IMG/VR virus record: IMGVR_UViG_3300044630_001179
Span: 1-63,750 of that record
DNA length: 63,750 bases
Source of the DNA: a virus
Reading direction: 5' to 3' (one strand)
Shown: in pieces, positions 59,401-63,750 of the stretch
Position numbering within the stretch: position 1 is the stretch's first letter
Layout of the letters: every line of letters begins with the position of its first letter
Program-made: the position numbers and the translations under genes
The notes under the pieces: generated by a model
What the model was told of the DNA's origin: nothing
The model's database searches: none
The model's input: only the letters and a program-made list of their open reading frames with translations

Positions 59401-60907
59401 TAGATTTAACTAAGCCGGTTCCACCTAAATAATTTTGTTTGTTGTTGAATGTTGTCCAATCAATAGCACTTAAGTATCCATCTACCAACGTTGTTGCTTG
59501 AGGAATACTGAAAGCCCCTGTTAAGTTATTATATACCAATGGAGATGACGCACTTAGCGAACCAAGTGTAATGTATCCTGCTCCATTTAATATTTGATTA
59601 TTATTTGTAGGAATCGTTATAACACCTGTTGTATTATTATACGCTCCGCTACCCGCAGCAAAACTTAATGCCGCTCTTGCTCTACTATCTAAATAATAAA
59701 GATTAGTTGTTCCTTCAGGAATGTTGTCAGTCGTAAGACTTACTGCTCCTGTAAATCCATTTACGGATGTAACTGAATCAGTGTTGTCAACTTTCTGCCA
59801 AACACTTTCACTAAATATAGCCCAATCACCTATCTGCCAATCAGTAATGCCATTTAAGTTTGTATTACCTGCTACGTTTACAACATAATAATGACCTTGA
59901 ACACCTACGCTACTTACTAAAGTAGGTACGTTTGTGCTTGCATTCCATACCCCTTGGTATTGAACGCCACCAACTAATGCATTGATTTGACTTTGAGTCT
60001 TACCAAATGCAGTTAATATGCTATCAGAAGCGTTAATAGTTCCTGCTGTTGGATTAAATCCTGTTAATACCTTACCTATTACAGCAGAATTACTAAGTGT
60101 AACAGTTGCTGAACCCGGACCACTTGCAGTAGCTTCACCTGTTAATGCAGTAATATAATTACCTGCATTTTGTTTGCCATCAAATGTAATCCAATCAGAA
60201 GAACTCAAGTATCCGTTTTGGGAACTTGTTGCTTGCTGAATACTAAATACACCTGTTGCAGAATTAAATAATAATGGAGATGTGGCACTATAAACAGGTA
60301 AACTTATCCATTCAACAGTTGTTGCAGTACTTGATAAAACTTGTCCTGCTGTACCAACTGACTCATTATAGTCCATAACTACACCTTGAATTGTCAATTG
60401 TGTAGTTACATTAGCTGTTTCTGAAGTAACATCTAATGCTTGAATATTTGCATCAAGAACAATATCAATGTCAGCCGTATTACCAACTTCTAATACTTGT
60501 TGTAAATTAGGAGTAAAGATTGGAGGAAGCGTGAACCACTCCACTCCATCACCTGTGCTCGTAAGAACTTGACCCGGTGTTCCAACCAAATCAAGTGAAT
60601 CAAATACACTACCTACTATATGAGTTTCCTCATTTAAGTAGGTAATGTATAGATTAGCAGTATCTGTTACGTCAAGATAAGTTGTAGTAATTGTACCAAA
60701 TAAATTAATGTCTTGTGTAGCGGTATTGCCAAAGTCCAAAATACCTTGCAAGTTATTTGCAGGCATTAATGGGATAAAAAGGTCTAATAGTTCTTGTAAC
60801 GTAAAATTATACGTTGCATCTTCTATTTCTCCTCCAACACTTGTACCAATTAGCTTATCGGCTAATTTAGGTACAGGTACAACTTCGTATGTACTAATCT
60901 TTGACAT
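53498..60907 (-). CDS. Giant tail fibre/adhesin with YadA-like repeats and S74 chaperone
   Basis: This is a 2469-aa protein. Residues 1-50 are an anchor-like segment that is similar to the start of the 88-aa gene at 60922. Residues about 50-1300 are beta-rich modules, with a roughly 200-residue module present twice (near 290-500 and 1060-1270). Residues about 1330-2350 are dozens of 14-16-residue GGG-N-ASG repeats as in YadA-type collagen-like heads or trimeric adhesins. The last 110 residues start at SDGRRKNTIQDTGFGLDDIV with a KYGFIAQEVQQAM motif, an S74 intramolecular chaperone that trims itself off. Likely trimeric, host-binding. Confidence 0.9.
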   Translation of the reverse strand: MSKISTYEVVPVPKLADKLIGTSVGGEIEDATYNFTLQELLDLFIPLMPANNLQGILDFGNTATQDINLFGTITTTYLDVTDTANLYITYLNEETHIVGSVFDSLDLVGTPGQVLTSTGDGVEWFTLPPIFTPNLQQVLEVGNTADIDIVLDANIQALDVTSETANVTTQLTIQGVVMDYNESVGTAGQVLSSTATTVEWISLPVYSATSPLLFNSATGVFSIQQATSSQNGYLSSSDWITFDGKQNAGNYITALTGEATASGPGSATVTLSNSAVIGKVLTGFNPTAGTINASDSILTAFGKTQSQINALVGGVQYQGVWNASTNVPTLVSSVGVQGHYYVVNVAGNTNLNGITDWQIGDWAIFSESVWQKVDNTDSVTSVNGFTGAVSLTTDNIPEGTTNLYYLDSRARAALSFAAGSGAYNNTTGVITIPTNNNQILNGAGYITLGSLSASSPLVYNNLTGAFSIPQATTLVDGYLSAIDWTTFNNKQNYLGGTGLVKSTAGTITYITDNSGNWNTAYDRSIVSAAVTGTTTKTLTLNEQDGGTITASWTDLDTGLTSVGVSMPSAFSVANSPLTANGTIAITGAGTSLQYIDGTGALQTFPGLTGFVPYTGATTNVDLGEFGISAGYFQADLTPTGALQVGRMQWNSTDGTMDLRLMGNNVTLQIGQETVTRVVNKSGIDLLEANYQVVRIRKVAEGGAQGQRLAIVLAQGNNENNSTEVLGLVTETILVNQEGFITNFGEVKQINTTGSLQGETWVDGDVVYLSAVTPGQLTNIRPIAPNHAVIVGYVTYAHANNGKIYVSVDTGYELGELHNVYAPSPANKASIWWNSTTLRYENNTVAGILGYTPADAATTISTTAPLQGGGDLSANRTFSITQSGAASDGYLSSTDWNTFNNKQPAGSYVPTSRLLSINGTQYDLSADRSWSVGTVTSVAALTLGTSGTDLSSSVANGTTTPVITLNVPTASAANRGALSAADWSTFNTKVGNVTASSPLASSGGSTPNITIQQASGSQDGFLSSTDWTTFNNKQAAGNYITSLTGEATASGPGAASVTLNNAAVTGKVLTGVNITGGSISASDSILTAFGKVQNQINGLIGSTIYQGTWNASTNTPTLTSGVGVRGYYYIVSVAGNTNLDGITDWFVGDWAIFDGTAWQQVDNTDAVVSVNGFTGAVSLTTDNIPEGTTNQYYLNSRARAALSFAAGSGAYNSTTGVITIPTNTSQLTNGANFITLGSLSGTAPISYNSGTGAISITQAGTASNGFLSSTDWNTFNNKTSCVGTVTSVAANGGTGISITGSPITTSGTFCITNTAPYSGEAIIVTGAGLCSSVRCGVTNTSSGAYSGSLSGSANASVGSYSAIAGGLSNTTQNTSSFIGGGSNNSASANRSVVGGGQSNTASGTYSFTGGGLSNNASGTRSAVVSGESNLSSANYSFVGAGYDNTASNVYSAVVGGYQNSASGTYSFVGGGILNVVSGPQSNIGGGSTNATSGIRSNISGGISNIASGNCATIGGGKSNTASSAYSTISGGFNNTASCYRATVGGGQGNTASGRYSFVGSGASNTASGTFAAVAGGCGSVASGHTSVAAGIGNTASGACSTISGGWSNTASGAKSFVGGGYSNTSSIANGVVSGGLGNTVSGYSGTVSGGYQGLNNQAYGTLGGGSFNSVCHSVSDVCALGATIGGGVGNNSTGGTFTNGWTVNPTRINAGRFSTIGGGFQNRATGNGATVGGGYYNVASGCFYPFVGGGYGNIATTSESVVAGGESNSSTGLEAAILGGRGSTASGAYSAIGGGYFNVSSGACSAIGGGSTNLASGAYSTVGGGYPNCATGVYSTVGGGYSNEATNAQATVAGGYNNTACGERAFVGGGHNNTASAYGSTVSGGYGNISSSAKTFVGAGTFNCANNTEAVVAGGYQNTASGVRSIAAGGRGNTASNTYSTVGGGYINSASGVRGTIGGGYQNTASGYGSVVAGGSVGVAGGTYSTVGGGANNNAEASYSTVSGGYNNCASVTGYMGVVGGGCINIASGNNATISGGRCNNATGTLTTIGGGNQNTASANYSTISGGNQNVTSGGTSAVVGGVQNTASGNCSFIGSGQGNNSNSNASFVGGGQLNTASANQATVVGGYGNTASGYRSFVGGGIYNTSSAYRTTVSGGDSNSATANYTTVAGGIGNTANAFASVVSGGQSNTASGYRSAIGGGGGNVASGAQSFLGGGVNNKALGNCSFVGGGSASCTVCNYGFLGVGCNNIATGNFHGTVINGQGNSATANYNFVGNGLSNVASGTQFNIVVAGRNNTASGDYTFIGGGAYNTANSCFSSVLGGCNNSTNSAINAHMIGSCISAVANNFTFVNNICSLGGGISDGRRKNTIQDTGFGLDDIVKLRPVSYCWNGDKSCHKKYGFIAQEVQQAMACVVETNSISRVDENGLEVLDKNLGSPILQFEKDAIYASYVNAFKEINDRLLKLENKS
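53840..56900 (-). repeat. Degenerate coding repeat array of the fibre head
   Basis: About 3 kb of 42-48 bp units encodes consecutive GGG.xN.ASG-type 14-16-residue repeats. Individual units are diverged at DNA level but keep Gly, Asn and Ala/Ser positions. Long stretches like this can recombine and change fibre length. Confidence 0.85.
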
Positions 60908-60921
60908 CCGCTATAAAGTTT

Positions 60922-61188
60922 TTAATGTACTATCTTCAAATCATCTCCTGTTCTATAAAGTTCACCCACAGCTAAACCTGCTAATACTGCTGCTGCATTA
61001 TCTGCATAGACAGGAACGTTAGCTATAACAATAGCTGCAGCGTTAAAGTTTGCCTGAAATAAAGCTAACAACTCTGCCGGAGTAAAGTTATATGTTGCAT
61101 TTTGAGGTGTATTACCAACCCTTGTGCCTACAAGTTTATCATTTAACTGCGGTGCCGCATTATTAGGATACGAATTAATTTTTCCCAT
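60922..61188 (-). CDS. Short fibre-anchor paralogue
   Basis: This 88-aa protein starts MGKINSYPNNAAPQLNDKLV. Its first 50 residues line up with the first 50 of the giant fibre (conserved KI-Y, DKL-GT-VG, ATYNFT and ELL-LF). It ends in a short tail (AVGELYRTGDDLKIVH). It may be a truncated fibre used as adaptor, or a remnant of duplication. It is located just upstream of the fibre and likely in the same transcript. Confidence 0.7.
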   Translation of the reverse strand: MGKINSYPNNAAPQLNDKLVGTRVGNTPQNATYNFTPAELLALFQANFNAAAIVIANVPVYADNAAAVLAGLAVGELYRTGDDLKIVH

Positions 61189-61426
61189 CTTCTTTTTGTT
61201 TTACTTCTCCTGTTTGCGTATTGATTACAGCATTAGGACCGTATTTCTCAATAAGAACTTTTTCGTTATTAGAAAAAGCCTCCATTATTTTCTCTGCTTG
61301 AGAAACAAGGGCTTGTTTCTTTAACTCAAGGTCTCCAAGACTAATCTTAATCTTAGTGAAATCTTGTGTTCCTTTTTGGATAAATTCTAATTCTTCTGCT
61401 GTCAAGTTTACTGTTTCGTTTGTCAT
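61175..61426 (-). CDS. Small coiled-coil protein
   Basis: This 83-aa protein starts MTNETVNLTAEELEFIQKGT and has a helical, likely coiled-coil middle (LGDLELKKQALVSQAEKIME) and an acidic/lysine tail. It overlaps the anchor paralogue by 14 bases. It is the first gene after the promoter at 61450-61457 and may assist the fibre. The function is unknown. Confidence 0.6.
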   Translation of the reverse strand: MTNETVNLTAEELEFIQKGTQDFTKIKISLGDLELKKQALVSQAEKIMEAFSNNEKVLIEKYGPNAVINTQTGEVKQKEDGKN

Positions 61427-61449
61427 TTGATTTGATTTTTTAATTTATA

Positions 61450-61457
61450 CAAATATA
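61450..61457 (-). promoter_or_regulatory. -7 promoter box for the fibre module
   Basis: A perfect TATATTTG on the minus strand, 24 bases before the ATG at 61426, with the AATCAAATCAA leader between. No strong -33 element. Confidence 0.6.
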
Positions 61458-61471
61458 GTAAATAAAAATTA

Positions 61472-61927
61472 TCATTTTGGTAGATACTTACGTGCTAACC
61501 ATAGTACGAACAGGATGAGGATAAGCCACAAAAAAACTGAATAGTTCGCTTTCTTATCGACCTTCTTCTCAAAACCTTTAGCCTTAATATCTTTTTTGAC
61601 CGAAACCTTATTCTCAATAGACTTAGACACAGTTACTTTGGACGAATCCACTACGTGTCTTCGTGTTTTTTTGAGCCTAACTTTCGCATTAAAGTATTGC
61701 TTACCATCAATTACTAATGGCTTAGCTGTATCAATGGGTACTATCTCAACCTCATCAATATCCTCTTTAACAGAAATAGCGTTCTGTTGTACAGAAACGC
61801 TATCCTTCTTTTCGACAACTGTGCTGTCAATATGGGTTTCTACTTGTGTCTTGGTAACCATTACCTTCCTTGAAGCACAAGAGAATAGTAAGAAACTAAG
61901 TAATATTAAGGTAAGATGTTTTGCCAT
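61472..61927 (-). CDS. Unimolecular spanin-like lipoprotein
   Basis: This 151-aa protein begins with a lipoprotein signal (MAKHLTLILLSFLLFSCASR) with lipobox FSC, a charged periplasmic stretch of about 100 residues and a C-terminal transmembrane helix (SVFLWLILILFVLWLARKYL). Outer-membrane lipid anchor plus inner-membrane helix is the design of unimolecular spanins (T1 gp11-like), which fuse the membranes at lysis. It overlaps the end of the endolysin gene, as expected in a lysis cassette. Confidence 0.75.
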   Translation of the reverse strand: MAKHLTLILLSFLLFSCASRKVMVTKTQVETHIDSTVVEKKDSVSVQQNAISVKEDIDEVEIVPIDTAKPLVIDGKQYFNAKVRLKKTRRHVVDSSKVTVSKSIENKVSVKKDIKAKGFEKKVDKKANYSVFLWLILILFVLWLARKYLPK

Positions 61928-62360
61928 TTGATTTGATTGCTTTTAAAATTTGACCCCTATTTTTACCATTGGTATAAGATACGTGTACCCAATCAGGATT
62001 AGAATCAGAGCCAAACTCCCAAATCAATTGGTCGAACTCCAAGTTGTCTTTGATATAGTCAAAGACCATCTTATTAGTCACACCATTTGGAGTGCCATCC
62101 ATATCAATATCAACTGCTTGACCTTTACAATGTTGAGAAGTCAATGACCCTCCTATTATCTTGTTAAGTTCAGCCGACCTGTATCCACTTGATATATGGA
62201 TTGGACATCTAAAGTTATTGCGAATAGGCTCAAATACATTCTCCGCTAATAATTTAAAGTTGGCAATATGCTCTTCTGTCGGCATATTACTAATCCCATT
62301 ACGCTTTGCTGATTCGCTTCTGATTAACTCAGATAGTGCTAAGTGCTCACTTATTTTCAT
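61896..62360 (-). CDS. M15-type peptidase endolysin
   Basis: This 154-aa protein is a zinc D,D-carboxypeptidase/endopeptidase-like lysin. It has SSGYRS near residue 55, SQHCKGQAVDIDMDG near residue 75 (His and Asp zinc ligands) and DWVHVSYTNG near residue 125 (third ligand His and partner). These are the M15 hallmarks. It cuts peptidoglycan peptides at the end of infection. It overlaps the holin-like gene by 14 bases. Confidence 0.9.
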   Translation of the reverse strand: MKISEHLALSELIRSESAKRNGISNMPTEEHIANFKLLAENVFEPIRNNFRCPIHISSGYRSAELNKIIGGSLTSQHCKGQAVDIDMDGTPNGVTNKMVFDYIKDNLEFDQLIWEFGSDSNPDWVHVSYTNGKNRGQILKAIKSNGKTSYLNIT

Positions 62361-62610
62361 TGTCTGTTCCTTTAAATCCTTTAATTAATCCTGTTACCGC
62401 CTCAATGGTTGTAAGACCTAATGCCACAGCACTAAGTGCAAACGTTGCCCATACAAGTGAGTCTGCCGGAGCAAAGTCACCCTGAGTTTTTGAGTTGTCG
62501 TATAAAGTATAGAATAAAGCAAACGCTCCTACTATACCTACTAACCTTTTACTTGATGTTCCACTTTCTGAGGAAAAAAATCCTCCAAGCCATCCGAATA
62601 CTTTTTTCAT
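62347..62610 (-). CDS. Holin-like membrane protein
   Basis: This 87-aa protein has two hydrophobic segments (RLVGIVGAFALFYTLYDN and VWATFALSAVALGLTTIEAV) with a short charged C-terminus, a class II-type holin layout. It is encoded immediately before the M15 endolysin. Function is inferred from topology and location. Confidence 0.75.
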   Translation of the reverse strand: MKKVFGWLGGFFSSESGTSSKRLVGIVGAFALFYTLYDNSKTQGDFAPADSLVWATFALSAVALGLTTIEAVTGLIKGFKGTDNENK

Positions 62611-62958
62611 TTAATCGTTATTTGTAGTGTCAACTTTGGTTTTACCCCAAAAATTCTTCTTCTCTTTAATCTGAATGGTATCGTGTATATACACTGTATC
62701 TACCCTAACCTTCATCCCACTAATCTCACTTTTAAGGTCTTTAACTTCTGCTTTCAAAGTTACTATTTTAGTAATTGCCTGAGCAACTAATTTGTCTTCT
62801 TTCTTTTTTGCCTTTGCGTGTACCTGATGAAAATTGCTATGATTTTGCTTTGCATCCTCAATTAGCTTTTTAAACTCTGCATCTTTCTGCTGCTCTGCAT
62901 CTTGCTGCTGAGCACTTAATGTACATCCTGTTAGAAAAAGTAAAAATAAATACTTCAT
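62611..62958 (-). CDS. Small lipoprotein with coiled coil
   Basis: This 115-aa protein has a lipobox signal (MKYLFLLFLTGCTLSAQ), a long helical region (residues about 20-85) and a charged tail. It may be an outer-membrane subunit of a spanin pair, but a unimolecular spanin is also present. It sits in the lysis cluster between the membrane coiled-coil gene and the holin. Confidence 0.65.
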   Translation of the reverse strand: MKYLFLLFLTGCTLSAQQQDAEQQKDAEFKKLIEDAKQNHSNFHQVHAKAKKKEDKLVAQAITKIVTLKAEVKDLKSEISGMKVRVDTVYIHDTIQIKEKKNFWGKTKVDTTNND

Positions 62959-63251
62959 TACTTAATGCTTTGAATTTTACCTAATTGCTCTAACGTACTT
63001 AGCTTAGAAGTAGCCGCAGCTAATGATGAGTCAGTTCTTCTAAGTGTAATCTGCATCACCTCAACTTTTCCTTCTAACTTCTCAACCTTTGTATTTTGAG
63101 AAACTATCTGTTCTTTAAAAGTAGACTTAACGTCTATGTATAGGTACGATATTGCTATCAATACCAAAAATAACGTAGCAACAATTGGATTCTTCGCAAA
63201 AGTCTTGAAATCCATTACACTCGTTATTGGGTTTAAGTTTTTTACTGCCAT
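62958..63251 (-). CDS. Membrane-anchored coiled-coil protein
   Basis: This 97-aa protein has one N-terminal transmembrane helix (NPIVATLFLVLIAISYLYID) followed by a coiled coil (VEKLEGKVEVMQITLRRTDS). This is like inner-membrane spanin or accessory lysis proteins. It overlaps the next gene by 1 base. Confidence 0.65.
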   Translation of the reverse strand: MAVKNLNPITSVMDFKTFAKNPIVATLFLVLIAISYLYIDVKSTFKEQIVSQNTKVEKLEGKVEVMQITLRRTDSSLAAATSKLSTLEQLGKIQSIK

Positions 63252-63262
63252 TGTATTATTAT

Positions 63263-63394
63263 TTATCGTCCTTGACCTCGGTACGCTTTTTTATAAAGTT
63301 TACTTGTTTTGATTTTGCTTGTCTTGTTTTTTGCAGCTACACCTCTTTTTTTAGGCTTGCTAATATAAGAACTTGTGTTTGTTGCCTTTGCCAT
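63263..63394 (-). CDS. Very small basic protein
   Basis: This 43-aa Lys-rich frame starts MAKATNTSSYISKPKKRGVA. It overlaps the stop of the upstream coiled-coil gene (TAATG), with good coupling. It resembles other small basic proteins at 1.1 and 1.7 kb and is of unknown function. Confidence 0.5.
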   Translation of the reverse strand: MAKATNTSSYISKPKKRGVAAKNKTSKIKTSKLYKKAYRGQGR

Positions 63395-63687
63395 TATTTT
63401 CTAATTATAAACTCAGTAATAACTTTTAATGCACCTAATCCAACCAATGTAACCAACGCATAGAAGTAAGCCTTGTACTTTTTCAACTCAGCTTTTAACT
63501 CATATACTTCTTTCTTAACTTCTTTAAAATTACCAATCAGTCCACTTGAATCTTTATCTATTGGATTGCCGGCTAATAAAGTATATACATCTTTTAGCAT
63601 AGCCTTCATCTCAGATACCTCTGTTTTGATAGACTCTAACTCGTCTGCCATAATATCAAGTCTGCTGTTATCTTGGTTACTCATCAT
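63394..63687 (-). CDS. Coiled-coil membrane protein, XhlA-like, spanning the circular join
   Basis: This 97-aa protein has an N-terminal coiled coil (LESIKTEVSEMKAMLKDVYT, then KEVYELKAELKKYKAY) and a C-terminal transmembrane helix (FYALVTLVGLGALKVITEFI). This is the layout of XhlA-like lysis-associated proteins. Its first 64 bases are also present at bases 1-64, so the gene is intact only when the genome is circular. It begins the lysis cluster that runs toward lower coordinates. Confidence 0.7.
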   Translation of the reverse strand: MMSNQDNSRLDIMADELESIKTEVSEMKAMLKDVYTLLAGNPIDKDSSGLIGNFKEVKKEVYELKAELKKYKAYFYALVTLVGLGALKVITEFIIRK

Positions 63688-63750
63688 TACAATTGAATTA
63701 CCAAAGTGCGTTAATAAGAGTTGCTGTTGTTGAAGTGCTTCTTAGTTTTA
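63624..63750. repeat. Terminal direct repeat, right copy
   Basis: Identical to bases 1-127. See the left copy. Confidence 0.9.
63698..63750 (-). CDS. Right-end fragment of the virion-like gene at 75-560 (partial)
   Basis: This repeats the 3' end of the gene that is complete at 75-560, because of the terminal overlap. It is not a separate gene. Confidence 0.85.
   Translation of the reverse strand, partial: KLRSTSTTATLINALW

Noticed and set aside
53600-60900. Many plus-strand open frames opposite the fibre gene
   Set aside because: They are low-complexity, His/Leu/Tyr-rich mirror frames of the repeat-coding strand without leaders or promoters.
1-63750. CRISPR array
   Set aside because: Dispersed palindromes and iterons are not evenly spaced with unique spacers, and no cas genes are seen.
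1-63750. Integrase or attachment sites indicating a temperate phage
   Set aside because: No recombinase catalytic motif was found in any reading frame examined, and no att-like repeat is apparent beyond the assembly overlap.

Overview
The window is one complete, circularly assembled genome of a tailed bacteriophage. The first 127 bases are repeated exactly at the end, so the unique length is about 63,623 bp, and the gene at 63394-63687 continues across the join into bases 1-64. The likely host is a Bacteroidota (Flavobacteriia-like) bacterium. Predicted promoters have the TAnnTTTG -7 box of that phylum, start codons follow A-rich AATCAAATCAA leaders instead of Shine-Dalgarno sites, and the base composition is AT-rich. 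The head and tail gene order (TerS?, TerL, portal, scaffold, major capsid protein, connector/ring-like proteins, a 1616-aa nozzle-like protein, large internal proteins) suggests a podovirus-like virion related in layout to crAss-like phages. No integrase, RNA polymerase or DNA polymerase was recognised.

Layout. (1) 5.8-21.6 kb, plus strand: early and replication region. It holds an amidoligase, a fused class II glutamine amidotransferase/gamma-glutamylcyclotransferase protein, many small proteins, a DnaA domain IV-like protein, a DUF1071/Sak3-type annealing protein, a RecE/Cas4-like exonuclease, an SSB-like protein, a primase-helicase next to an iteron array, a DNA methyltransferase, a DEAH/SNF2-like helicase and two PD-(D/E)XK-type nucleases. 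(2) 21.6-61.4 kb, minus strand: structural region, interrupted at 49-53 kb by an accessory block. That block has a 2OG-Fe(II) oxygenase, a GroES-like duplicated protein, a DUF2061-like membrane protein, a nucleotidyltransferase, an APS kinase-like P-loop protein, a sulfotransferase and a GT9-like glycosyltransferase. (3) 61.4-63.7 kb joined to 0.1-2.1 kb, minus strand: lysis genes (M15 endolysin, holin-like, unimolecular spanin-like) and small basic proteins. (4) 2.6-5.3 kb, minus strand: phage-encoded GroES and GroEL plus a small protein. A lone plus-strand winged-helix gene lies at 2.2-2.6 kb, with overlapping divergent promoters beside it.

The most unusual content is RNA-level. Three complete type III hammerhead ribozymes (7391-7443, 8144-8195, 9954-10004) lie 16-22 nt upstream of small early genes. 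Each is directly preceded by the same 16-bp near-perfect palindrome, GTGTCTTCAAAGACAC. That palindrome occurs eleven times in the genome, in intergenic sites, inside coding genes including terL, in front of a tRNA-like element, and as the stem of the terminator after the major capsid gene. The simplest reading is a set of self-cleaving mRNA-processing cassettes that leave a 3' hairpin on the upstream transcript and a structured 5' leader on the downstream one. Two other gene sets look like working modules: the amidoligase with GAT-II/GGCT, and the sulfate activation and transfer set. All functions are read from sequence motifs by eye; no database search was run.
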